From assembly GCA_012295275.1 (NCBI GenBank), contig CM022670.1:35246301-35310300 (forward strand): a DNA stretch of 64,000 nt. Direction: 5' to 3'. This document shows, one piece after another, positions 41,901-58,452 of the stretch (position 1 is its first letter; every line of letters begins with the position of its first letter). The translations under genes and the position numbers were made by a program. The notes beneath the pieces are model-generated. The model was not told where the DNA came from. It ran no database searches and worked only from the letters and a program-made list of their open reading frames with translations. Source of the DNA: Chrysomallon squamiferum. Its lineage: Eukaryota > Mollusca > Gastropoda > Neomphalida > Peltospiridae.

Positions 41901-43052
41901 GTGTGCCAAGTTCATTTGTTAGAATTTTTTTTCTTTCTCTCGGTTAAAATTAGTCAAACTAGGAGGAGCTTGTTCTTTCAATAGACAGAAGGTTTCGCAA
42001 TACAAATTTCGACTCCGCTATTTTTACACATCCCGTTTGCACTTTGTTGTACTATTTATCTTACGTTTCCTACAATTTTATTTTAATAATGTGTATGTCA
42101 TTTCAAGATAACTTCTTTTAAACTTTGTTTATTTCTTTTTCATAGAGATTGGTTCAGAGTATGTATATCTATTGCTGACAGACAACAATGTTTTTATTTT
42201 TTATTTTTGTTTCTTTGTTTCTTTTGAAATCTTTGGTTCAGTCAGAATACACTTTGAGTCTTTAATTAATTCTTTACATGTAACGACTGTTATCAGGATC
42301 CAGACTTGACGTTGTGATGTAAACGTTATTACACGATGTTCTGATGATAACGAAGTTCTACCGGCTTCAACTTTCCAAATCGGTTTACTTGTCGAGGTGT
42401 ACCGAACAGAGAGACACTAATGAAATCTGACTGAACAAGAAATCTCAAGCCAGTATATCGATCAAGAAAATTCGTCTCTTCCTGTCCCCTGGGGTGAATA
42501 ATATCGTCATTCTAATCAATAGGATGACGTCGTGTTTATTCTACATTCATCACTTCTTGACTAATACTGTGGGGGAAAGTGCACCTGAACTAGATTTTAT
42601 TGCTGATGGTGTTGATTTTGTCACCAAATCTGCTGACTGAGCTGTTATGTATTGGGCATCTAAAAGATAAACATTTATTAAAGTTGTCAAACGTGCAAAT
42701 GGCTTAAATCGGATTTAATCCTTCCAGTGTTACTGGCTGATGTTGCTGACGCACATTATTTGTTAAAATTAAAAATGACAGTAGAATAAGGGTTAAGGTC
42801 ATGAGGATGAATGGAGATCGACATTTTTATTTTTATATACTAAAACCTAACAACAAACAACAACAGAATAAATAAACAAATAAACAAACAAACAAATAAA
42901 CAAACAAATAAATAAATAAATAAATAAATAAATAAGTAAGTAAGTAAGTAAATAAATAAATAAATAAAATCTCAGAAATTGTGTAAATCATTATCCTTTG
43001 TCCGCTTTCTCAGTACAATATATTTATCACCGATTGTTAATTGTTATGTACC
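41900..43052. other. Intergenic DNA without a recognised gene
   Basis: Unique, moderately CpG-containing sequence with a (AAAT/AAAC)n tract at about 42870-42968. No exon, RNA gene or element ends are supported. Confidence 0.5.
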
Positions 43053-43392
43053 ATCATAAGCAGTGCTGGATTTATTGTGCTAGTCGGCCATAGGCTACAG
43101 AAATATTACCGCCCCCTCTTCAAGCCCACTTCACCCTTCCCACAATAGGTATTTATTCTCAGTGATAATAATTTAACTGAATTAGGTCAAAAGAGCCCAA
43201 ATTTTAACAAAGGGCGCACAGCTCGATAATTTAACGCACAATTTCGTAAAAAAAGAGCCCAGCTGTGCGCGAAAGACACAAAGTTGGCAACACTGGCCAG
43301 TAACAATTTTCATAAACTGCTGCCAATATCATCCTGCCGCCTCAGGCTCTAGCCTAGAAAGCCTACATGGGAAATCCGGTCTTGATCATAAG
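43053..43392. mobile_element. Non-autonomous hAT-type MITE with 8-bp target site duplication
   Basis: The element body is 43061-43384 (324 bp). The left end reads CAGTGCTGGATTT; the right end read inward on the other strand is CAAGACCGGATTT. Both are variants of the common hAT terminus CAGGGCCGGATTT. It is flanked by identical ATCATAAG at 43053-43060 and 43385-43392, the 8-bp target duplication typical of hAT transposases. The inside has G/C-rich segments and no ORF. It must have been mobilised in trans. Confidence 0.85.
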
Positions 43393-43978
43393 GACCCTTT
43401 AACAAAAGTAACTAATTCGAGCTGTACAATTTTATTTTGAATGTATTATTCCAGTCCTCTGTCCGATATTGTTACAAAGGAATCGTGGAGTATTTTATAA
43501 TGACACATTCTGTACACGTGAAAGTAAGTACAAACACTGAGTCAAAAACTGCATAGAATTAGAGAGACCTGAATAAATTCTTGCAGTGTATATAATACAC
43601 ACACATATATATATTGTATACTGACATGAGCATAGTTTTAAAAATGTATATTTGATTGCCTCAAACAAATATTCAAAATACTGTAGATTTCTATGTAGTT
43701 GTTTTATTATTGGCGATCAGTCTTTGCTGACAATAACGTATGAAACAAAAAAAAATATATATTATAACGAAAATATCAATATTCATAGACAAACTGAAGA
43801 GTAACTTGGAAATGCAAGGTATTAAGATAATTTATTTATATGGTCAGAGATTTTAAATTCAAAATAGACTTTAAGGAATAAGTTAATACAATGACAAACC
43901 TACACAGTTTAAAATAATGAGGAAACATTAAACAGAGCAAACAGTCGACATGAAAAGGAATTTAAAGTAGTAGTTTCT

Positions 43979-44040
<62 letters not shown>

Positions 44041-44386
44041 ATGTATGTATGTATGTAATGTTTGTATGTATGTATTATGTATGTATGTATGTATGTATGT
44101 ATGTATGTATGTATGTATGTATGTATGTATGTATGTATGTATGTATGTATGTATGTATGTATGTATATGTATGTATGTATGCCTGAATGCATGTATAATG
44201 TATGTGTACGTGTGTGTGCGTGTTTTTATTTTTATTTTTTATTTTTTTGCCATACTATTCAACATTAGTTTTTGGCAATTAATCATATGGAAACACTTTA
44301 AATGGATAATCACATTTCTTTGTATCACTTTCAACGTCTGCATACAGTGCATTGTTTTCACTCGGACAAACACAGTTGTGTTCGTC
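43393..44386. repeat. GPCR downstream DNA with (AAT)n and (TATG)n
   Basis: (AAT)n at 43981-44038 runs straight into (TATG)n at about 44039-44170, about 220 bp past the receptor stop. Minus-strand AATAAA options lie near 44225-44240. The rest is featureless. Confidence 0.85.
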
Positions 44387-47765
<3,379 letters not shown>

Positions 47766-47833
47766 TTTTGAACACTGTCACTTCTAGGAAGGATAATGAT
47801 GATGATGGTAGATATATTTTTTTTTGAGAAAGT
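47766..47833 (-). other. 5' UTR part of the GPCR start exon, with upstream acceptor
   Basis: On the minus strand a pyrimidine-rich tract ending ttttcag lies just above 47833, 68 nt before the ATG. This is a good 3' splice site, so the receptor has at least one non-coding leader exon further right. Candidates are the CpG-rich stretch at 47.9-48.1 kb or the donor at 60607. Confidence 0.55.
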
Positions 47834-47919
47834 CTGAAAAAGACAAAAGAAAAATGTTAAAAGTTAAATAATCGTGTATTTTTTTTATTTATTTATTCAT
47901 CGGTTACGAACTACCTAAA

Positions 47920-48140
47920 TAACATCACGTGGTGTGATCTCGTGACCTGGACGAGATTTGACAGAAACAGTTCAGCGCGTGATTGCTCGGCATGGTGCTG
48001 TTGAGAAAAGGTTTCAATCCAGCAGACGAGTCAATCGAGTCGGTCACCGTCAGGTCGCGTCGCGCGCTCTGATGACAGAACCTGACAGAGCGGGTTAAAA
48101 CAGCGAGAATGTTGAATGAGTCGCGGAAAGGCCGAGTGCG
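47920..48140 (-). promoter_or_regulatory. CpG-dense candidate promoter/leader of the GPCR
   Basis: Local CpG density is among the highest in the window (the run around 48050-48066 is mostly CG-containing), and a CACGTG E-box lies near 47927. It sits about 160-370 bp upstream of the receptor start codon. No TATA box is seen. Confidence 0.4.
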
Positions 48141-48359
48141 TTGCTAAGGGTGCTTGTAAATAAGTAAAATAACCAAATGAATGAATGCATACACACCAAT
48201 CTACGTGTACAAATATATATATATATATAAATAATCATAATCATAAACGTTCAAAATGTTGGGTTTTTTTTTTTATAATTGATTGGATTTTGTCTCCAAA
48301 AAAAATAAAAAAAATAAATGTCTTTTAAATATGTTTGAAAATATGTATTCATTATTGTT

Positions 48360-48371
48360 GTGTTATTATTT

Positions 48372-48435
<64 letters not shown>

Positions 48436-48678
48436 TAATAATATTAATAGTTATTTATTTTGCTTTCCAAAAATAATCCTTTTTATGCCTCTCTCTTCCG
48501 TTTACCAAGCTTCAGACACCTGTCACAAATATTAACACTTATTAAAATAACTAACCATTATTAAAATAATTTCGTTTAGCTTAAAGCTACACTTTCACTC
48601 GTTCATGAAGTTGATTATTATCATTATTATTATTATTAATATCATTATTATTATTATTAATATTATTATTATTATTTA

Positions 48679-48713
<35 letters not shown>

Positions 48714-48720
48714 ATTATTA

Positions 48721-48763
<43 letters not shown>

Positions 48764-49017
48764 TAATTTAACCTCTGGGTAATACCTGCCCAACCCCCCG
48801 CCAGTCGCCTTTCAGTTCTTGTCAAATAACGGGAAGTACATCTAAATAAAAAAAAAAAACGGATCCTGGCAATCCTGATTAGTTCTTGCTGTGAAATTGA
48901 AAGTAATCGTAAAATATGTCCTCTGGAGATATTTATTTGTTATAAGACTATAATTTCACAGAGGTGATCTTTATTTCACTTCCTTATGGATTCCTTCTGG
49001 GTCATGGCGGTTTAGTG

Positions 49018-49056
<39 letters not shown>

Positions 49057-49060
49057 ACGT
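48360..49060. repeat. (AAT)n, (ATT)n and poly-A tracts
   Basis: (AAT)n about 48375-48440, imperfect (ATT)n about 48617-48763, poly-A about 49022-49054. No gene. Confidence 0.9.
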
Positions 49061-49137
49061 ATTTTACTCTGAAGAGAGAAAAAATAAAATAAAAAAGAAG
49101 AAATAATAATTCTGAGAAGTTAAAATTGTAACAAAGT

Positions 49138-49347
49138 ATCTCTCTCTCTCTCTCAGTCTCTCGTATACATACATAAATGATAACACAACGAAACCATAAA
49201 TAGAAACTAAAACTGCGTTTTCTTATTAATCTCTGAAACTTGTATGCAATAATCGTTAGAACTCGGTAATCTTCGTTGTAATAAATCTATTTTTAGAAAT
49301 GACACACAGTCCTGTCAACATACAAGGAAATGCGTAAATCGAACGTT

Positions 49348-49425
<78 letters not shown>

Positions 49426-50050
49426 ATTTAAAAAAAAAAAAAATAATAATAATCTAACAAAATTTGTACACACGCATGCACATATAAACGATAACTTAAC
49501 ACGCAGAAACCATGAACAGCAAGTAACGGGATTCTTATTGATCTCTGAAACTTGTTGCACAATAATCGTTATAAATCGGTAATCTTCGTTGTAATAAATC
49601 TATTTTTAGAACTGATGCACAGTCGTTTCAACAACGAAACTGCGTAAATCGAATGTTGTCAGAGAAGAGAAAGAAAAAATGAAATGAAATAAAATAAAAT
49701 AAAATAAAATAAAATAAAAATGTCTCTCTTCTTTCTTTCGTACACAACACACGCGCACACATATAAACGATAATTTAACACACGGAAATCATGAACAGAA
49801 AGTAAAATTCGCTAGAATTCGGTAATCTTCGTTGTAATAAATCTATTTTTAGAACTGACCCACAGCTGTGTCAACAAACAATGGAGCTGCGTAAATCGTA
49901 CGTTGTTTGTTGAAATAAAATAATAATAATAACGGTTTTGTTTTCGTTAGTGTGATTCAGTGAACTTTTATATTAAGCGTTATGAAATCTATTTTTAGAT
50001 ATGACACCATACGATCAACAGACGGAAGGCCACGTATAAATGACACGTTC
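49138..50050. repeat. Degenerate tandem repeat, 3 copies plus a partial 4th, each with a MEF2 consensus
   Basis: Copies begin near 49138, 49455 and 49721, with a partial one near 49975. Shared blocks include cataaacgataa (copies 2-3, variant in copy 1), ggtaatcttcgttgtaataa and gcgtaaatcg. Each copy holds an exact CTATTTTTAG (MEF2 consensus) at 49287-49296, 49600-49609, 49843-49852 and 49989-49998. Copy 1 is split from copy 2 by a (GA)n tract at 49351-49423. Confidence 0.8.
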
Positions 50051-50104
50051 GCAACGACAATAAAACGACCGAAACGTCAGAAGTACGTTTTGTGATTTCC
50101 ACAG

Positions 50105-50113
50105 TATATAAAG
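50105..50113 (+). promoter_or_regulatory. TATA box of a plus-strand core promoter
   Basis: TATATAAAG lies about 36 bp upstream of an initiator-like TCACTTT (A at 50141) and about 80 bp upstream of a strong splice donor. It directly follows the four MEF2-consensus copies. Confidence 0.5.
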
Positions 50114-50140
50114 TAAGTAACAGAACATTTACCAGCATTC

Positions 50141-50185
50141 ACTTTCAACGTTTGATGCGGAGAGGGAGGAGGCAGCCATCGAAAG
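50141..50185 (+). other. Candidate short non-coding first exon
   Basis: It starts at the predicted initiator and ends at ATCGAAAG|gtaagtcc, a near-ideal 5' splice site (GT at 50186-50187). It has no ATG-initiated ORF that continues. No downstream coding exon is recognised before the window ends, so the body of the gene may lie beyond 64000. Confidence 0.4.
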
Positions 50186-50350
50186 GTAAGTCCTGATAAT
50201 ATTTTTTTTAATAATTAATTTACAAGCTGTCTGGCGTTACTTACAACTTAAACAGTTTACACTTGTCATTTCTGTGCATTATTTTCTTTATCAGGTTCAC
50301 TTGATTCGGACACGGAATGAACTTGCCGAAATGAAGACACGATCCATGTG

Positions 50351-50391
<41 letters not shown>

Positions 50392-50476
50392 TGTTCCGAG
50401 AAGATAACTAGGTTAATATAATCATGGCTAAACTACTACTACTAGTAGTATTACTACTACTACTACTATTTTTTAA

Positions 50477-50530
<54 letters not shown>

Positions 50531-53140
50531 AAATAATAAAAAAAAAAAAAAAAAAAAAAAAATACTAACATTAAGGAATTTTATAGTAGAATTTAATCAT
50601 CACATCTTCCAATAAATAACACGTAAAGTCAAACAACGACAACTGCAGCCATAAGAACGAAGGTAAATTATTACAATGCGTAAAGCACCACAAAATTACT
50701 ACGAAACAACGATAACTCACGAAAAGCCGGGGATGACATCTATACGTCGTTAAACGTAGACATGTACACGTATTATCAGTAACTCTCAAAGGAACTGTCT
50801 TACAACTAAACTCTCTCGCTCTCTCTCTCTCAGTCAAAGGGAGATTAATTAAGCTAACTACGATTTTCCCATTCAGTGGTGTCGGCATCTCCTGCGTCCT
50901 ATGATTTTCAATGTCGATATCTCTTTTTCTTTTTGTCACAGCTGCTGCCGATGTTTTGTGGCGTCCCAGACGAGTTCCGCAACTAACAAAACGCTCGTAA
51001 AAAAAAGATTACGACAGCGTGATTAATTCCCTTGATTCTGTATCACGCGTTCTGGAAATGTCGTTTAATTAAGCTTTAAAGCGTACGTGATGGTATGAGC
51101 ACGTAATCCGACTATTCCAGTTTTGTGGCAGTTGTTATATATCAGCAGTCTTTGTTAACAAGAAAGTATGACAGTAAAATAAGCGTTGGGTAATGTGTAT
51201 AAGCTGCCATTTACTATTATTATTTTTATCATTATATATGTATAGAAATACTTAAAATTTTTTTTTTTTATAGTAATCATATTTTACATACTAAAAGTAA
51301 AAAAAAGTAATTTAAAAATCAATCAATAAATAAACTAACAATAACAATAACAATAACAATAACAATAACAATAACAATAACAAAAGTAATAAAAGTAAAA
51401 CAACAAAAATCAAAGATTAGTTAAGATTTGCTTTTAAATGTTTTTGACTCTGAAAATTGTGAATTTCGGGAGGGAAGTTGGAGATGATACAGAAATATTT
51501 ACTACATAAGTGGAACTATGAAATATGTTGAATTAAATTATTTGGACATATGTTACAGAACTAAAGACTATAAATAAAAGTAAAACCTCTGAAAGATAAC
51601 ACAAAAATATAGGAATGCGGGGGTTGAAATGGTGTCGAAACTTTAAAAAGAAATCCATTACAAGTGCAAAATATCATCCCCAAAATCGTATGTATAATTT
51701 ACATTTTCATAGAATTAAAAAAAAGGAAAAACTAAAAAATATAAGATCATTTAAAATTTTAAATTAAAAAAGATAATAAAATAAAATAAAATAAATATAA
51801 TAATAAAAAAATGAAACAGAATTACAAGTTACAAATGGTAATGTTATAATCATAAAGCTGTCGAAATCAAATCGAGAAGAAAACGAATTTATATTGGTTT
51901 AACGAAGAACTGAACACGTTTTAATATCGACTGTTACACGACAAACGTCAGACACAGTGTTTGTGTAATGATGACAACTAAGTGAAAGGAAACGCCAACG
52001 ATTTTTACACACTGTTAAATAACAACAAAATTTGTATGACAAGAAATACTAGAATTCTGATGTGAACGTATTGCACACTACGAAAACCTAAGAAAGGAAA
52101 AACAACAATAACAAATCCTGGAGACTTGGGTAATTAGCTTATTAGACAATTTCCTGAAACCTCATTTGACGTCTTCCTGTTCTGGCGCTTCGTAAGTCTG
52201 TTGTCATGCGAACGTATGTGATTACAGCTTCAAAGATCAAGTAACATCAAGTAATATCAGCTATAAAGACGTGAATATGAAATAGGTGATTTGGAACAGG
52301 ATTTAGGTTCATTTTGTCAATTTCATTGATTTTTTTTTTTTTTTTTCTTTTTTTTTGGCCTACTCAAACTGCATACCTCCCATGGGTGGGAAAATAAAGC
52401 AAATTAGTTGGCTGTTTTGGGACAGAGATTCCTTCTGATTTTGATTTCATTATACCTTAACACAGATTTATCACAGCTGTAAGTCGAAGTCTATGTTTAT
52501 TAGATCTCATGGGGGTGGGGTGTTGGGGGGATGACTTTCAAATCTGCAAACGTCAGGAACGGAGTAGAACAAATTTGAAAATAGCGTAATGCGGGTTGGA
52601 CGTCGCCAGTAATGACGCACTGCCACGCAATGTTAAATCACTGTTCGAATATTTCTTGTATTCAGATGAATATCAGTTTTCTCCCGTAGGCGTGATCGAC
52701 AGGCTCAATTACTGAAACAAAACCCTGTTTGTTATCTCAGAACGAGCTGACTCTTCGGGGAGTGGATTTACCCAGTGATGTACGATGCTCAATACACAAA
52801 GAATAATATAAGTCGTTGTTTAAAATATTTACTCAAAATTTGACTTTCCCCGAAAACACGGCGATGCAAATAAGAGCAAATTATATTCATGCTAAGTCGC
52901 GTTAATTTGAAAAGATCAAATAATAAAACAAGAAACTATTTATATGAGGAATCCATCGACTTTATAGACTTTTTTCGCTTCTGTCTGGTTGGTTTTCTTT
53001 CCTTCACCAGTCCTTTATTTGATTCATCCATCGATATCTATTTGACAGTTCGACGTTGAACGAAATATAAAGAAAGTTAATAAAATCACAAATGTAATGG
53101 CATTAATTTAGCGATATACAGTTATATAAATATATTGTAC
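50186..53140. other. Non-coding DNA after the 50.1-kb donor
   Basis: (AAT)n 50350-50391, (AT)n 50479-50523 with a following A-tract, (AACAAT)n about 51340-51383. CpG-containing unique DNA elsewhere. No exon is recognised. Confidence 0.55.
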
Positions 53141-56100
53141 ATTTAATGTATGTATGTATATGTACGTATTTGTATGTATGTATTTGTACATATTTGTATG
53201 TGTGTATGTGTATATGTATATATGTATGGTATATATTTATGTATGTGTGTAAGTATGTGTATGTATGTATGTATGCATGTTTATATGTATGTATGTATAT
53301 ATTTTATGTATGTTTATATATATGTGTGTGTCGTACGTATGTATGCAAACATGTAAAACCTATGAATATTTGTATATTTAGAGAACCACAAACACGGGAC
53401 ATTTTACAGCCATTTTTATCGGGCTCCAAGTTTGAAAATATCCACGCAATGTAATTAATTGTAACAGTTACTATCGTGGTATTATTCAGGATAACGCTGC
53501 TGATTAAAAAAAAAAAAAAAAAAAAAGGTACCAAAGACACCACGTTCTTCAACGTCAGAAGAATACAAATAAAGTAAATACAAAAAATATAAGTAAACAC
53601 CTGTAGATTCAATAACTGTATCTCGAGAAACAAAATCAAATGCTTCACCGAATTTCTCACGTCAGATGCAGCTACTTGAAAAATGCGCTTAACAAACCAC
53701 AAATCATTATTGAACAAACAGGCGCAGTGTTAGGTAAGTCGGAACAGTCGTTTTTGATGGATGGAGTCTACCGTCTGGTTTCGTGTGTGTTATGGCTTCA
53801 GTGTGTTCTTCAGCTCAGTAATTTAGATGTCTTGTTCTTAGTCAAAATAAAGGCCTCGTGTTATTAGCAAAGTAGATCCGAATCACGGTGTCGAAAATAA
53901 TTAGTACTGACTGTTGTAATAGCGTGGTACTTAACTGGGCTAACTACAGACGACGCTAATTGAGTTTTATTGTTAAAGATATCCTGGAAAGTTTCAAATT
54001 GAGCAAGACTCAAAGTAAAAACGCCTAATAAGCTGAAACGTATTTTTTGATATTGTTACGTGTTGCTCGGTTTTCGCTTCAAATGCTAGATAATACTTAG
54101 AACGAACTGAAGCATACATACGGAAAGTCGTCGTTTTTAATAGAGGGATCATTTCCGAGAAAATAGAAAAAGAAAAGAGTACTAATTAATGAATCTTTCT
54201 TAAAATATCGTATTTATACTAATGAACTATACATCTATAGTAATCGGTTATAATTACTCTGTAAAATTATTATAATTTCATTAAAAAATCGTTATTTTCA
54301 CTCGTGTTACAGCATAACTCTCAATTACTTAATTTTATTTTACAGACAGTGACCAGAAACCTATTTCATTTCCAAAATTTTTCATTATTAAGCTGAACGT
54401 TTATGGACAGATAAATGATATCCGAAAACGTGTTTTCTCCATCAATGTGGTGGATATTCATTTCAAGATGAAATGATTTTTATATTAAAAAAAAAAAAAA
54501 AAAAAAAAAGAAGAAGAAGAAGAAGAAAAACATCTATCAGGATAAAACGAAAGGTAAAAAGATATATCTGACTGACGTAGGAATTCGGAACGCGTATTAT
54601 CAATCCAAGAATTTGTTTTATCAAAAATAAATAAATAAAAAGAAGAAGAAGAAGAAGAAACTATCAGATAAAAGACTGAACCGATCTACAGAATTTTATC
54701 TGTAGTTATTATTTTCAAATTACTTTTAGAACAAGAATTTGTTTTATGATTTTGTTTTTTGGCGAATATCAGTTTCATGTAAACAATTTTTAAAAAGTGA
54801 ATTAATGTAGTGTCAGATGAACACAGAAAATACATTACGCAGAATCTATAATTATTATCAAATTTCATTTCTATAACGGTTAAAGACGGGAAGTATTTTT
54901 CTTGTCCGGTTGGTTTTAGTAAATGAAACTTTTAATCATTGATAACCTTGCCCAAAAGTGCTTTGCTCTTCTCAGCGATGAAAACGTTAAATAATTATAA
55001 TCAAGTACGATAAGAGGACAAAATTAAAGTGGCTTATGCGGTGTGTTTGCTAAGATTAAGGATGCCTAAAAATCGCTCGAAGGCTAATATCTTAAATTAC
55101 GGTGAAGTGTCGAACATTTTTGGATTTCATTACAGCGTAGATGGGTTTCACTTACAGTTGAAGTCTGCTAAATGTATTATCGAGTTTTTATCAGTCTGAT
55201 TTCGAAACTGTCATAGACAGACATATCTAAACATTTTGACCGATTTGTTGTTGTTCAGTTTAGCTTGCTTTTAATGTTTGTCAAAGATGAACACAGGGAA
55301 ACTTATTAATGTGTTAACACTAGTGTGTCAGAATACTGTATTATCAGGTAAAATTAAATCAGTGTTAATAAAGTTGGCCTTAGAATTCTGGGCCTGAATT
55401 AGCCAATCAAGTTTGGAAAACTAAGTCAATGGCGTGTTTGCGTTTATCTGTGTCCGTTATAACTGAATTATAAACAGCTGGGAATGCATTCGCTTTAAAG
55501 ATTATAGTAACTCAAGTACGTTAAAATTATGACACTGTATGGTTATTAACGACGGGCCAATAGTTCACAATAACGTAATCATTAATAAAAGTAATGATAA
55601 ATACATTATTAATAAACTGGTTATTATCGATTTGTTATCTTAATTGTTTGTTTTATATATAAAAAAACCCAAAACAAATATGTTTCTTCAAAGTAGTTTT
55701 CTTTTGGTTTCAAATCAAAATGCTTGTAAAAAAGGATTGCTTAGCGATACCTGTATGTTTTTTGTTTGTTAAATCTGAGAATACGAAATACTTCAGTTTG
55801 TTTAGAAAGCCAAAACGAGCAGTGGTGGGTTCAACTCTCAGTTGTGGAAGATTTCCTTAATGACTTCCTTAATGAAAATCCATTTACGTTTTCAGATAGA
55901 AAAACATACCTAAGTGTCTGCAACTGTTCCAGCATCTAAACGTCCACGTCAATCTTTTGTAGATTAATGAACGCAAACACAATAGGACAGATCACGGGCG
56001 TACGTACGTCTATTATCAAATGTCAGCAGCTTTTATCGACAACATGACGGACTGCATCAACGACGTTGTGCAAACGTTTGTGATAAAAATACATCGACCG

Positions 56101-56340
56101 TTATTGCAAAAAAGCTTTCTGAATAAGAAACCACAGAGAAAAGAAAGAAATTAGGGTAAACAGTTTTAAGTAGTTTAGAAATATGTTTCTTCTATTTTGA
56201 TTTTGTCTGATTAGTTTCTGATGAGGGTATCCGCAGTGCACTGGTATCACAGGGAAATTAATAGTTTCTCCCACTGACTTCATAAAACAATGCGCCTTAG
56301 TTTGAAATAGTGTAGAGAGATTATAGGCTAGGACTTTTGT
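53140..56340. other. Non-coding DNA with TATG repeat
   Basis: Imperfect (TATG)n at about 53145-53345, A-tract with GAA repeats near 54486-54530. The remainder is unique, CpG-containing sequence with no convincing ORF. Confidence 0.55.
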
Positions 56341-56346
56341 TTTTTT

Positions 56347-56351
<5 letters not shown>

Positions 56352-56431
<80 letters not shown>

Positions 56432-56954
56432 AAATATAGATATATAAAAAACATTTAAAACAAAAAGAATGAAACAATCCTCTATTAAATCGAGAACAAC
56501 ATCAATTAAATACTCATTCAGAGAATCATACATAGAGAGAGAGAGAGAGAGAGAGAGACGCACAAAAAACGACAACAACAATACAATAATTTCCATAACG
56601 TTTATACACACACCCGCTTGCCTACTGATAAAAATATATTAAAATGATCTAAACCATGCAGCCTTCTGTCTTTTGGGGCATTACTCAAAACAGGCGTGTT
56701 TTTTTTTTAATTTTTTATAAGAGATAATTATTATCAAGCACTCCGCTACGTTCTGTACAACACGAGAGTTCTTCTGTGTTACGTCTAACGTTCATCAAGT
56801 CAAATCAGGCGTACACGAGGGCAAAAAACAGGTGAGATAACTGACTCCAGTGACCGTTTACTGAACTGGCATCCATTTCTACGTGCGGTACAAAACACTC
56901 AGGCAGTCTCGCTCAATCGTGACCTACAAAACAGAGATGTCTTTCACTTCTGCT

Positions 56955-56988
<34 letters not shown>

Positions 56989-57151
56989 TACAGCTGGCGT
57001 TGCAGCCGTTTCATGTTGAAAATATTTGGCACCTTTGTTATCGGATAAACGAATTTGTTATGATAATAATGTGCCAAAAATAAATTAAATTATTTTTTTC
57101 CTTATCCCCCGCCGATTTCGATTTCATTCATTAATTTTTATTTTTGAAAAT

Positions 57152-57200
<49 letters not shown>

Positions 57201-58360
57201 GCGATATAATATTACTATTATTATTATTATTATTAATCTTTATAAAATTGCCTTAATCGGTTTAATGGTACAAAAATTCAGAAGAGGTCTTCGTGGCGGG
57301 TTTTCAAGATTCCCAAACGCCACGCATGCGTTACTTGCACTTCCGTTCTAGAAAAGCAAAATGAATGAAACGGGAAGACGAGTGATGGAAATGAGTTTTA
57401 GGAACTCTGGGTTAGCTAACATCCGTGATGTTCAGTTTGCGAAGAAGGACAGACATTTTAATAAACCGTTTTATTTTTTATTTTTTATTTTTTTTTACTG
57501 TTTTATTTCTATATCGATCAGAAGACGCTCTCAATGTGCACAGCAGAATGATTATTTTTAATACACTTACACGTATTACGGATAATCAAGAGATGCACGT
57601 ATCAATCGTGGCAGTCTCGATGCAGTTTTCAGCAGATCTGCTGTTACTGCTTTTGTTTACTGCGTTCGGTCACGACAAGTGTGTTTTAATTATTTTAATC
57701 AGTGATAAAGTAATGCTGTTTTACACGTTTGTTACATCCAGCTAACACAATTAGCGCTGCATTACGGAAATAAATTTGCGCATTTTACACAACAGCGCCT
57801 GACGGATTGATTTTTTTTTCTTTAAACTGTTTCTGCTCTGCCTCCAGGTTTTAATTTAAACCGTAAATAAATACATTCATTTGTCTTTTCATGACATTTA
57901 ATTGCCGTTGTATTTTTTTTGTGCTGAGGAATATTGTTCATTCATCCATCCATCCATCCATCCGTTCATTCACTCATTTATTCATTTTTTCTTTAAAAAT
58001 TATCTGACATTAAATTTTTCTTGCAATTATTTCTATATTCGCCCCTGAAATTTATTGTAGAATAAAATACGCTGGGGAAGTCGAAAATGCTCAGTCAGTT
58101 TCTTTCCAGTCATTATTTATGATTCAATTATTCGAGGTTTTCGTCGAGATATAATTCAAATTAAAGTAAAATTGCAGCAGAAAGACCTCGTTCTGGTAGA
58201 AGTCTTCAACCGCGAGTGATAATCACAAAATGCAGTTTACCATCTCGTAGCTGGGTAACGTAGTTTTACGTAACACTGAGGTGAAGTCATTCATCTTTGT
58301 ATCTTTTATTTTATGTAACCAAATAATTTTTCATCGTTCAAGTCAGGCGCGCATCCAGAA

Positions 58361-58393
<33 letters not shown>

Positions 58394-58395
58394 AG

Positions 58396-58452
<57 letters not shown>

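Noticed and set aside
53304-53717. 137-residue minus-strand ORF
   Set aside because: Passes through a poly-T tract and a TATG repeat, composition is hydrophobic by chance, no family likeness.
57361-57561. ORF beginning MNETGRRVMEM after a promoter-like patch
   Set aside because: It runs into a T-rich low-complexity stretch, no similarity is recognised and no supporting splice donor is clear. Kept only as a note.
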